From Chloroflexota bacterium (GTDB lineage Bacteria > Chloroflexota > Ktedonobacteria > Ktedonobacterales > Ktedonobacteraceae), in contig VBHI01000233.1 in assembly GCA_005881495.1 (NCBI GenBank), positions 1 through 9,337 of the forward strand: a DNA stretch of 9,337 nt, written 5' to 3'. The notes under the pieces were generated by a model. That model did not search any database, was not told the DNA's origin, and was given only the letters and a program-made list of their open reading frames with translations. Both the position numbers and the translations under genes were made by a program. Below, in pieces: positions 1-6,625 of the stretch (positions within the stretch are counted from its first letter, which is position 1; every line of letters begins with the position of its first letter).

Positions 1-483
1 ATCTTTGATGCCTTGACACCCGAAGAGTGGAGCGGCTTCATGGTTACCCATCCCTATATGGGGCCTCTCCCAACGTTGTTTTATCCCGCTTTCCATGTGA
101 TGGATTACGGCATCCATACATGGGATATGAAGTGGGGGCTTGGTGACAAGCAAGGGAAATTGGATGAACGCACGGCGGGCGTGCTTGTGCCATTTATGTT
201 TGTGCTTATGCAGTATACCGTCGATCAAGAATCTGTCAAGGGCATGGATATCGTCTTTGGGATAAAGGTTGACGGGGAATGGGGTGGCCAGTGGCGTGTG
301 ACCGTAAAAGATGGCGCATACGTAGCGGCGCCAGCCGATAATCTTGAAGGCGTACAGGCCACGTTCCACTTCAAAGATGCCTCTGATTTCGTGCTCACCA
401 CTTTCCAACGCTTTCCAGGCGGAGAGACAAGCGGTGATCCAAAGGTCGTCGACCAGGTTCGGCACATGTTCTTCAGGATATAG
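1..483 (+). CDS. DinB/mycothiol-dependent isomerase-like protein with SCP2-like C-terminal domain, 5'-truncated
   Basis: The frame is open from base 1 with no convincing start, so the gene begins outside the window; about 160 residues remain. Early in the visible part, FHVMDYGIHTWDM resembles the last metal-ligand helix of DinB/MDMPI four-helix proteins, where a His followed shortly by W-D is typical. The second half, from about VDGEWGGQWRVTVKDG to FPGGETSGDPKVVDQVRHMF, resembles the SCP2-like domain that often follows MDMPI domains: a strand-rich part, then a helix and a 'GD' turn. Family members are thiol-dependent isomerases/transferases or lipid-binding proteins; the substrate cannot be told here. 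The stop is TAG at 481-483, and the GNAT gene starts 21 bp later, suggesting co-transcription. Family assignment rests on motif recognition only, and the N-terminal helices that would settle it are missing. Confidence 0.6.
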   Translation: MFDALTPEEWSGFMVTHPYMGPLPTLFYPAFHVMDYGIHTWDMKWGLGDKQGKLDERTAGVLVPFMFVLMQYTVDQESVKGMDIVFGIKVDGEWGGQWRVTVKDGAYVAAPADNLEGVQATFHFKDASDFVLTTFQRFPGGETSGDPKVVDQVRHMFFRI

Positions 484-504
484 TTTCCATGAGGTGTAGC
501 TGGC

Positions 505-1119
505 ATGGCACAACATTCAGAGATCAATACGCAGCATATTGGCACCTTCTGGATGTTGAAACTCGACAGGCCATTGCCAGCCGGCCTCGAGCCGCGCATT
601 CCAACAAATTTTATGCGCATCGGACCGGAGATAGCTCAGGAACTCGCGCAGGCGATGGAGCTTGACGGTCCAACAGTAATCCTGCAACGTTTCGCTGCAG
701 GACGGCATTGTTATGCCGCCAGGGTCGCTGGTCAACTTGTCACATATGGTTGGGTGACATTTGATGAAGAGGATATCGGTGAGTTAGGTCTGAGTATTCG
801 TCTCAAAGCAGGTGAAGCCTACATTTGGGATTGTGCGACATTACCAGCATATCGCGGGCTACGTCTCTATCCGGCGCTGCTGACCCACATGTTGCACGCA
901 CTGCACGCACAAGGGATACAGCGCGTTTGGATTGGTACAGATACAGATAACCTGGCCTCGCAAATCGGTATAGTCGCCGCCGGTTTCCAACCTGTGGCGG
1001 ATTTTTTGACGATCAACACTCCATCAATGCGTACAGTCCGGCTGCGCGGGTTTAGTGGCGTATCTACACAAGACCTGGAAGATGTCCATCATGCCCTTTT
1101 CGGCAATCGGGATCATTGA
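505..1119 (+). CDS. GNAT-family N-acetyltransferase
   Basis: A 204-residue protein, probably cytosolic, with the GNAT fold in its C-terminal half. IWDCATLPAYRGLRLYPALL (residues 107-126) matches strand beta4 and the acetyl-CoA pyrophosphate loop, although the usual R-G-x-G-x-A reads R-G-L-R-L-Y, so the loop is divergent. The next strand VWIGTDTDN (141-149) and ASQIGIVAAGFQPV (151-164) match the 'N..S.....GF' element common in GNATs. The first 60 residues are not recognisable. It would transfer an acetyl group from acetyl-CoA to an unknown amine. The ATG at 505 is supported by a GAGGTG ribosome-binding site at 491-496, 8 nt upstream. It follows the MDMPI-like gene by 21 bp, and its TGA stop overlaps the candidate -35 box of the next gene. 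Confidence 0.75.
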   Translation: MAQHSEINTQHIGTFWMLKLDRPLPAGLEPRIPTNFMRIGPEIAQELAQAMELDGPTVILQRFAAGRHCYAARVAGQLVTYGWVTFDEEDIGELGLSIRLKAGEAYIWDCATLPAYRGLRLYPALLTHMLHALHAQGIQRVWIGTDTDNLASQIGIVAAGFQPVADFLTINTPSMRTVRLRGFSGVSTQDLEDVHHALFGNRDH

Positions 1120-1147
1120 CACTTTAGTGACGTCTATAGGCTATAAT
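1116..1147 (+). promoter_or_regulatory. Candidate sigma70 promoter for the dioxygenase gene
   Basis: A perfect TTGACA lies at 1116-1121, overlapping the stop codon of the acetyltransferase, and a perfect TATAAT at 1142-1147. The spacer is 20 bp, longer than the usual 16-18, so the promoter would be weak or need an activator. A small dyad TATAG-G-CTATA at 1135-1145 overlaps the -10 box and could be an operator half-site pair. The transcript would begin about 50 nt before the ATG at 1207. Both hexamers are seen directly; activity is inferred. Confidence 0.45.
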
Positions 1148-1206
1148 GTTGATGTAAACGATTTTGTTTTGTTACGCTGGCTTCGGCTCCAAAGGAGAAA
1201 CATTGC

Positions 1207-2307
1207 ATGTCATCTACGCTTACTATTCAGGGAATTCACCATATCACCATTGTCTGTTCAAATGCACAGCGAACGATAGATTTCTATACAAAGGTGCTTG
1301 GTCAGAGATTTATTAAGAAGACCGTCAACTTTGACGATCCCGTCAGCTACCATCTCTACTTTGGCAATGAACGGGGCCTCCCTGGTTCCGTTATCACCTT
1401 CTTTGAGTGGCCTGACGCATCTAAGGGGCATCCCGGCATTGGCGGCACACACCACTTCGCGCTCATAGTGAATGATTATAGTGGCCTGTTACAGTGGAAA
1501 CGGCGACTGGTGGATTTCGGTCTCTCGGTCCAAGGACCGCTTGATCGCCATTACTTCAAGTCGATCTACTTCAATGATCCCGATGGCACCATTCTCGAAA
1601 TCGCGACATTCAGCCCTGGTTGGACCATTGATGAAGCTCCCGACGCGCTTGGCACAGAGTATCGCGAACCACCGGCACAGATGCTCATCAATAACCGCGA
1701 TGAGGCGCGTATCCAGGCTGAGACATGGCATGAAGCGGTGCCAGAGATCACAGGCGCTATGGCGCTGAGCCAGGGATTGCACCACATTACAGCTATTAGC
1801 AGCAACATTGAGCGTACACACGCGTTCTTTGGAGAACTGCTTGGTATGCGGCGCGTTAAAATGACCTCCAATTTTGATGACCCCAAATCGGCACACTGGT
1901 ATTGGGGCGTGGGGGATGGGCGTCCAGGTACGCTGATTACCTACTTTGGTCGCGATCCACAGAAGAGTCCCCGCGTACGCATGGGGGCAGGTCAAACGCA
2001 TCATTATGCCTTTGCCGTTGCCGACGAAGAGACACAGCTTGCCTGGCGTGAGAAACTGCTGGAGGCTGGCTTGCGCGTCACACCTGTTCTGGATCGAGTG
2101 TACTTTAAGAGCATCTACATGAATGATCCCGATGGACACATCGTGGAATTGGCAACCGCTGGCCCTGGCTTTGCTGTCGATGAGCCTGTTAGCGATCTTG
2201 GCCGAAATTTGAAGTTACCGCCCTGGTTGGAAGAGAGCCGCGCTGCGATTGAACAACAATTGAGCCCGGTTACCGCGCCGCAATGGCAATCCCTGGGGGT
2301 CAGGTAA
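1207..2307 (+). CDS. Two-domain VOC (glyoxalase/extradiol) ring-cleaving dioxygenase, MhqO-like
   Basis: A 366-residue protein of two tandem VOC modules, residues about 8-150 and 189-330, a typical length for MhqO/LinE-like ring-cleaving dioxygenases. The halves are clearly related: GIHHITIVCSN (9-19) pairs with GLHHITAISSN (190-200), NFDDPVSYHLYFG (41-53) with NFDDPKSAHWYWG (222-234), and YFKSIYFNDPDG (116-127) with YFKSIYMNDPDG (299-310). Each half keeps a candidate metal triad: His at 11/12, His at 82/83 and Glu131; His at 192/193, His at 265/266 and Glu314. The family uses Fe(II) or Mn(II) to open hydroquinone or catechol rings, commonly in quinone detoxification. The start has a strong AAGGAG at 1192-1197, 9 nt upstream of the ATG. 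A carboxylesterase gene follows, as in MhqO/MhqD-type pairs. The exact substrate is not determinable. Confidence 0.85.
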   Translation: MSSTLTIQGIHHITIVCSNAQRTIDFYTKVLGQRFIKKTVNFDDPVSYHLYFGNERGLPGSVITFFEWPDASKGHPGIGGTHHFALIVNDYSGLLQWKRRLVDFGLSVQGPLDRHYFKSIYFNDPDGTILEIATFSPGWTIDEAPDALGTEYREPPAQMLINNRDEARIQAETWHEAVPEITGAMALSQGLHHITAISSNIERTHAFFGELLGMRRVKMTSNFDDPKSAHWYWGVGDGRPGTLITYFGRDPQKSPRVRMGAGQTHHYAFAVADEETQLAWREKLLEAGLRVTPVLDRVYFKSIYMNDPDGHIVELATAGPGFAVDEPVSDLGRNLKLPPWLEESRAAIEQQLSPVTAPQWQSLGVR

Positions 2308-2314
2308 TGCCAGA

Positions 2315-2365
2315 GGGCGAGCATACGAACCGGGTGAGTATCCAAACCGGGCGAGCACACGAACC
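2315..2365 (+). repeat. Three tandem 17-bp degenerate repeats
   Basis: Three head-to-tail units: GGGCGAGCATACGAACC (2315-2331), GGGTGAGTATCCAAACC (2332-2348) and GGGCGAGCACACGAACC (2349-2365). Units 1 and 3 differ at one position; unit 2 is more diverged. They abut the hairpin that starts at 2366, which opens with the same GGGCGA. They fill most of the gap between dioxygenase and esterase genes. Confidence 0.85.
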
Positions 2366-2392
2366 GGGCGACCACAAGGGATCGCCCCTACC
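2366..2392 (+). repeat. Hairpin repeat, copy 1 (GGGCGA/TCGCCC stem, CCTACC tail)
   Basis: Stem GGGCGA (2366-2371) pairs with TCGCCC (2382-2387) around loop CCACAAGGGA, followed by CCTACC. A relative at 9087-9112 has a different but self-complementary stem and nearly the same loop and tail. It lies 35 bp before the esterase ATG, so if transcribed it would fold just ahead of the ribosome-binding site. Confidence 0.75.
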
Positions 2393-2426
2393 ATGGACGA
2401 ACGGGGCAGGGTGATAGGAAGAAAGA

Positions 2427-3077
2427 ATGGCTAATATTACAAGCCCGCACGAGGGGCAGCCGCTATTGACGGCTGGTGAACCATTGGATCGAGCAACTGC
2501 TGCGATGGTGATGGTGCATGGTCGTGGAGCCGCGGCGGAAGACATTCTGGCGCTGACTGCTGAGATGAACCAAAGCGGCTTTGTCTACCTGGCGCCGCAA
2601 GCCGCCCAGAACAGCTGGTATCCTAACAGCTTCCTCGCGCCTATTCCCAGTAATGAACCAGGGCTTTCATCAGGGCTTGCTGTCATTGCGTCGATACTCG
2701 CACAACTGGCTGAGGCTGGCATCTCAGCTGAACGCACAATGCTCTTAGGTTTTTCGCAGGGAGCATGCCTCTCGTTGGAGTTCGCTGCCCGCAATGCTCA
2801 ACGCTATGGTGGCCTGGTGGGACTGAGTGGAGGTCTCATCGGGCCGGACGGTACGCCGCGAAAATATGCCGGTTCCCTGGAAGGGACGCCCGTCTTTCTC
2901 GGGTGTAGCGATGCGGATTTCCACATTCCGAAGGAGCGCGTGGAGCATTCTGCCGAGGTGTTACAGCGCCTGGGCGGAAACGTCACGAAGCGGCTTTATC
3001 CTCGTATGGGCCATACGGTCATTCGGGATGAAGTACGCTTCGTACATAGTATGATGGCTGAGCTTGTCGAGAAGTAA
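2427..3077 (+). CDS. Alpha/beta-hydrolase carboxylesterase (phospholipase/carboxylesterase family, MhqD-like)
   Basis: A 216-residue single-domain alpha/beta hydrolase, the usual size for this family. The oxyanion-hole motif HGRG is at 31-34. The nucleophile elbow GFSQG (108-112) gives Ser110. The likely acid is Asp164 in GCSDADFHIP, and the catalytic His196 lies in MGHTV. There is no signal peptide, so it is cytosolic. Family members hydrolyse short carboxyl esters. Sitting after a ring-cleaving dioxygenase, it may act on ring-cleavage products or related esters, as proposed for MhqD-type proteins; that role is inferred. An AGGAAG ribosome-binding site at 2416-2421 supports the ATG at 2427. 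The 119-bp gap to the dioxygenase holds repeats but no clear new promoter, so co-transcription is likely. A strong hairpin follows its TAA stop. Confidence 0.85.
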   Translation: MANITSPHEGQPLLTAGEPLDRATAAMVMVHGRGAAAEDILALTAEMNQSGFVYLAPQAAQNSWYPNSFLAPIPSNEPGLSSGLAVIASILAQLAEAGISAERTMLLGFSQGACLSLEFAARNAQRYGGLVGLSGGLIGPDGTPRKYAGSLEGTPVFLGCSDADFHIPKERVEHSAEVLQRLGGNVTKRLYPRMGHTVIRDEVRFVHSMMAELVEK

Positions 3078-3086
3078 TAGCGTCAT

Positions 3087-3126
3087 TCAGGCACAATGGG
3101 CACCGCGCGGTGCCTATTGTGCCTGA
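3087..3126 (+). terminator. Long hairpin terminator between convergent genes
   Basis: A 40-bp near-perfect inverted repeat: TCAGGCACAAT (3087-3097) pairs with ATTGTGCCTGA (3116-3126), and GGCACC pairs with GGTGCC around a central CGCG. The single unmatched position (G at 3098, T at 3115) becomes a G-U pair in plus-strand RNA. T-rich sequence (TTTATTGTTTGTTTT) follows on the plus side, so it fits intrinsic termination of the esterase transcript. On the minus strand it begins one base after the FAD oxidoreductase stop but is not followed by a T-run, so termination there is probably weaker. Confidence 0.85.
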
Positions 3127-3127
3127 T

Positions 3128-4483
3128 TTATTGTTTGTTTTCGAGTACTTCCTTGCATCCCTGCTGACCGAAGGTAGAAGCGACAGCTTCGTTGCAGGGA
3201 TGGCTTTCGAGTCGGCGCACAAGTTGATTTGCCAGGTCGAAAGAATAGTTTTGTCCACGATCATGGGGATAAATCTGGAACATGTTGGCAATCCACAACC
3301 CCTTCAGGGGAGTGTGCAGAGGTGGGATGTGTTCGCGGTATTCGGTGGTCACGATCGGCTGGGCAAAAGGTGCCTGGAATAACCAGCTTTCCTTGACCCA
3401 TGCAGGCTCAAAATCGGGTCGAATGCGCTTCAAGTGTGGCAAAAACACGTTGAGGATCTCTTCTTTGCTCATTTTGAAAAGCGGGTCATCCATTGGGCGG
3501 TAGTTGCCCAGGTAGACCAGGTGTCGCCCGCCATATTCGGCGGCGGGACGGAAATTGGTATGCTCGAAGAGGCCGGTGAAAGGATAACCTGGATCGCAGA
3601 TATTGATCCAATAGCTATCCGTGAGTGGGCGATCAAGGGCAAGGATCAGGCACTGCGCGCCGTAGGCCTGTCCCCAATCGTATTTCGCGCGATAATCCTC
3701 AGGGAGGGCAGGAACAAGGCGACAGGTCAGGCGTGTCGGCAAGGTGGAGATGACCCGATCAACCGTCCAGGTACCCTGGCTGGTCGCTACTTGCCAGCGT
3801 TGGTTCTCTACTTGCTCGACCTTCTCTACGCGAGTACCCAGTAGCACCTTGCCCCCTGCCTCGCTGATCTTCTCCACTAAGCGCTCGTAGACCAGCTGGA
3901 AGCCGCCACGTAGATAGCCCAGATAGGTAGTGCGATCATGGACGCGCGCCCAGAACCAGGGCATAGCGATCTGCTCGCGCATGGCGCCAAATTTTCCATC
4001 AAACAGTGGTTCAAAGAGCATCTTGTACGGGCGCTTACCCATCCAGCGGCGCAGCCAGGCATCGGCAGTTTTCCCCTCAAAGGGTTTGGCGTTCGTGAGT
4101 TTCAGGATAGCCAGCACAGCAAAAACACGCAGGCGTTCATCGAGGCGCAGCGGTGGAAAGAGCAGCAAATTGAAAGGGGAATCCAGCTGGTGTATTTGTC
4201 CACTTATCAGGGTAACCGTGCGTGGATGGGACCAAATCAGGCGGTCACCGAGGCCAAGCTCTTTAATAGTGCTAATAGCTGTTTTATCTGTACGGAACAG
4301 GTGATGATAGTACTTTTCAAGCCAATCAGTCCGCGCTTCTCCATTATTGCCCACGTGAAAGCCAGCCGCCAGGCCTCCGGCAATGGTCTCCTGCTCGAAA
4401 ACCATGACCGAGTGACCTGCCTGAGTAAGCCGGTAGGCTGCCATTAAGCCCAGTGCCCCACCACCTAAAATTGCATATTCCAT
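3128..4483 (-). CDS. FAD-dependent oxidoreductase, protoporphyrinogen oxidase/amine oxidase-like (PRK07233-type)
   Basis: A 451-residue flavoprotein. The N-terminal dinucleotide-binding fold is clear: YAILGGGALGLMAAYRL (3-19) with the GxGxxG-type loop GGGALG, an acidic residue ending strand 2 (VFE, Glu30) to bind the ribose, and IAGGLA (35-40) of the second FAD motif. KYYHHLFRTD (57-66), the mid-protein YLRGGFQLVYERL and the C-terminal LWIANMFQIYPHDRGQNYSF match a family of NAD(P)/FAD oxidoreductases related to HemY, phytoene desaturases and amine oxidases. The substrate is unknown. The ATG at 4483 lies 8 bp after the gcvPB stop, with an AGGAA site in that gap, so it is almost certainly the last gene of the glycine cleavage operon, which is not a standard partner. 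A hairpin terminator begins right after its stop. Confidence 0.8.
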   Translation of the reverse strand: MEYAILGGGALGLMAAYRLTQAGHSVMVFEQETIAGGLAAGFHVGNNGEARTDWLEKYYHHLFRTDKTAISTIKELGLGDRLIWSHPRTVTLISGQIHQLDSPFNLLLFPPLRLDERLRVFAVLAILKLTNAKPFEGKTADAWLRRWMGKRPYKMLFEPLFDGKFGAMREQIAMPWFWARVHDRTTYLGYLRGGFQLVYERLVEKISEAGGKVLLGTRVEKVEQVENQRWQVATSQGTWTVDRVISTLPTRLTCRLVPALPEDYRAKYDWGQAYGAQCLILALDRPLTDSYWINICDPGYPFTGLFEHTNFRPAAEYGGRHLVYLGNYRPMDDPLFKMSKEEILNVFLPHLKRIRPDFEPAWVKESWLFQAPFAQPIVTTEYREHIPPLHTPLKGLWIANMFQIYPHDRGQNYSFDLANQLVRRLESHPCNEAVASTFGQQGCKEVLENKQ

Positions 4484-4491
4484 AGTTGTTC

Positions 4492-5976
4492 CTAATGTGT
4501 CATTTCCTGTCCCGGCACCCAGCGTAAGTTAGGCTTGCGCGCTGCTAACGCCTGGTCCAACCTGCCTACCGGGGTGGTGTGAGGAGCCGTCTTGACGATT
4601 TCGGGATCCGTGCGAGATTCCTCGGCGATCTGCTTCATGACGCTGACGAAGTAATCCAGGGTTTCGCGGGTCTCCGTCTCGGTTGGCTCGATCATCATCG
4701 CCTCGTGCACGATCAACGGGAAGTAGATGGTTGGCGCGTACATACCAAAGTCGAGCAGGCGCTTGGCGATATCCAGTGCTGTGACGCCGCTCTCTTCTTT
4801 CTGACGTTCAGCCGTGGCGATGAACTCATGCTGGCACATCTGTGGATAGGCGATATCATAGTCCGACGACAATTCGTGTTTGAGGTAGTTGGCGTTGAGG
4901 ATGGCGCTCTGGGCTACATGCAGCAGGCCATCGGGGCCGTAGGTGCGAATGTAGGTGTAGGCGCGTACCAGCACGCCAAAGTTTCCTTTGTTGGCGCGTA
5001 CTTTGCCGATGGATTGTGGGCCGGGGTCCTGCCAGTAATAACCCTGCTCTCCTTTGGCGGGCAACGGCCCCGGTAAGAAGGCGACAAGGTGCTCTTTGAC
5101 GCCGATGGGACCTGAACCTGGACCGCCACCGCCATGAGGTGTGCTGCAGGTCTTATGCAGGTTGAAGTGCACCACGTCGAAGCCCATGTCGCCAGGGCGG
5201 GTAATGCCCAGTACGGCATTGGCGTTTGCGCCATCGTAATAGAGCTGTCCGCCGGCTTCGTGAACCATGGTCGCGATCTCTGCGACATTGCCATCGAAGA
5301 GTCCCAGTGTGTTGGGGTTGGTCAACATAATCGCGGCAATGCTAGCGGCATTTGAATCCAACAGCGCTTTTAAGTGTTCCATGTCGATGCCGCCCGTCTC
5401 TGGATCGCTCTTCACCTCCAGAGACTTATAGTCGGCGAGAGTGGCGCTGGCGGGATTGGTGCCATGGGCGTTGTCGGGAATGAGCACTAGATTGCGATAC
5501 CCCTGTCCCTTGCTCTCATGGTAGGCCTTGATCAGCATCAGGCCTGTGAGTTCGCCATGAGCGCCCGCGGAAGGCTGAAGGGTGACACGCGTCATGCCGG
5601 AGATTTCGGCCAGGTATTGTTCAAGTTCGTATACCAGTTGAATGACGCCCTGAACGGTAGATTCAGGCTGCAATGGGTGAATACGGGCGAAACCTGGCAA
5701 AGCGGCCATATCTTCGTTGAGCTTGGGATTATACTTCATGGTACAGGAGCCAAGCGGGTAGAAGCCAGTTTCCACGCCGAAGTTTCGCTGCGAGAGATGG
5801 GTATAGTGGCGTACCACCTCAATCTCGCTTACTTCCGGTAGAGGCGCAGGCTCTTTACGCAGCATATTTGCTGGGACCATGCTATCAAGCGCTTCGGTAG
5901 GTACATCCATGGCGGGCAAGGTATCCACGCGGCGACCGGGGGCGCCTTTTTCAAAAATCAACTTCTCGACACTCAT
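4492..5976 (-). CDS. gcvPB: Glycine dehydrogenase (decarboxylating) subunit 2, GcvPB
   Basis: A 494-residue PLP enzyme subunit of normal length. With GcvPA it forms the P protein, which decarboxylates glycine and loads the aminomethyl group onto the lipoyl arm of GcvH. The PLP lysine is Lys275 in [18 protein letters not shown] (270-287), the hallmark of P proteins. [15 protein letters not shown] (71-85), [11 protein letters not shown] (135-145) and [10 protein letters not shown] (168-177) are other conserved blocks. The ATG at 5976 overlaps the TGA of the gcvPA C-terminal fragment by four bases (ATGA) and has a strong AAGGAGG site 7 nt upstream, which fixes the start. The frame is intact and all key motifs are present, with no sign of decay despite the damaged partner gene upstream. 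Confidence 0.96.
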   Translation of the reverse strand: MSVEKLIFEKGAPGRRVDTLPAMDVPTEALDSMVPANMLRKEPAPLPEVSEIEVVRHYTHLSQRNFGVETGFYPLGSCTMKYNPKLNEDMAALPGFARIHPLQPESTVQGVIQLVYELEQYLAEISGMTRVTLQPSAGAHGELTGLMLIKAYHESKGQGYRNLVLIPDNAHGTNPASATLADYKSLEVKSDPETGGIDMEHLKALLDSNAASIAAIMLTNPNTLGLFDGNVAEIATMVHEAGGQLYYDGANANAVLGITRPGDMGFDVVHFNLHKTCSTPHGGGGPGSGPIGVKEHLVAFLPGPLPAKGEQGYYWQDPGPQSIGKVRANKGNFGVLVRAYTYIRTYGPDGLLHVAQSAILNANYLKHELSSDYDIAYPQMCQHEFIATAERQKEESGVTALDIAKRLLDFGMYAPTIYFPLIVHEAMMIEPTETETRETLDYFVSVMKQIAEESRTDPEIVKTAPHTTPVGRLDQALAARKPNLRWVPGQEMTH

Positions 5977-6147
5977 GCCTGTACCTCCTTTAACACTGCT
6001 ACCAGGTGATCTATCTCTTCTTTAGAGCGCGCCTCGGTGATACAGAAGAGCAGACAATTCTCCATAGCTGGGTAAACCAGGCTCAGGTCATAGCCTCCGA
6101 TGATGTCGGCCTGGGCAAAATGGTGCTGCAGTTTCTGTATTGAAACA

Positions 6148-6334
6148 GGAGATTTGATCACGAACTCATCAAAGAATGGGGCGTTGAAGACTGGCTCAAA
6201 TCCCGGCAGCGCGGTGATCTGGCGGTAAGCGTAGTGCGCTTTTTGCAGACAAAGCTCACCAAGTTCGCGGAAGCCCTGTTTGCCAATGGCAGCCATGTAG
6301 ATAGTCGCACCAACTGCCAGCAACGACTGGTTGG
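6148..6334 (+). repeat. 187-bp perfect inverted repeat, left arm
   Basis: Base i pairs with base 12773-i throughout 6148-6334 and 6439-6625, with no mismatch found in a base-by-base read. The symmetry breaks at 6147/6626 (A/A) and 6335/6438. On the minus strand this arm encodes GcvPA from NQSLLAVG to VIKSP in its native context, continuing into the C-terminus, so it is the original copy. Both arms are coding sequence of the same gene; no transposon ends or target duplications are seen. Confidence 0.97.
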
Positions 6335-6438
6335 ACAGACCGTCGAGGAGGGCGGCGAGAAGCAGACAGGCTACGTGTTGACATTGCAGACCCGCGAACA
6401 GCACATCCGCCGCGAACGTGCCACCTCCAACATTTGCA
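6335..6438 (+). other. Inverted gcvPA segment: spacer of the inverted repeat
   Basis: These 104 bases read on the plus strand as the conserved GcvPA stretch [17 protein letters not shown] followed by [18 protein letters not shown]. In normal GcvPA this lies directly before the NQSLLAVG block. Here it occurs only in reverse orientation relative to the rest of gcvPA. The plus-strand frame is open from 6234 to 6650 and crosses the spacer into the right arm without a break, so the inverted piece kept its coding register. Confidence 0.93.
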
Positions 6439-6625
6439 CCAACCAGTCGTTGCTGGCAGTTGGTGCGACTATCTACATGGCTGCCATTGGCAAACAGGGC
6501 TTCCGCGAACTTGGTGAGCTTTGTCTGCAAAAAGCGCACTACGCTTACCGCCAGATCACCGCGCTGCCGGGATTTGAGCCAGTCTTCAACGCCCCATTCT
6601 TTGATGAGTTCGTGATCAAATCTCC
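6439..6625 (+). repeat. 187-bp perfect inverted repeat, right arm (inverted duplicate of gcvPA coding sequence)
   Basis: Exact reverse complement of 6148-6334. On the plus strand it encodes NQSLLAVG through VIKSP, contiguous with the preceding spacer as in an intact gcvPA. It ends at 6625, where the sequence switches to the reverse complement of the GcvPA N-terminal half. It is therefore the duplicated copy. Read from the N-terminal fragment, it supplies two foreign residues and the TGA at 6618-6616. Confidence 0.97.

Noticed and set aside
1489..2139. Minus-strand 216-residue frame opposite the dioxygenase
   Set aside because: No family resemblance; the plus-strand frame has clear VOC motifs across the same bases.
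3434..4447. Plus-strand frames opposite the FAD oxidoreductase
   Set aside because: Several overlapping frames without motifs or ribosome-binding sites; the minus-strand protein explains the region.
4579..5076. Plus-strand 165-residue frame opposite gcvPB
   Set aside because: It is antisense to a strongly conserved gene, lacks any recognisable motif and reflects codon bias of gcvPB.
6148..6625. Insertion sequence or miniature transposon with 187-bp terminal inverted repeats
   Set aside because: The arms and spacer are all gcvPA coding sequence, with no transposase, target duplication or foreign DNA.
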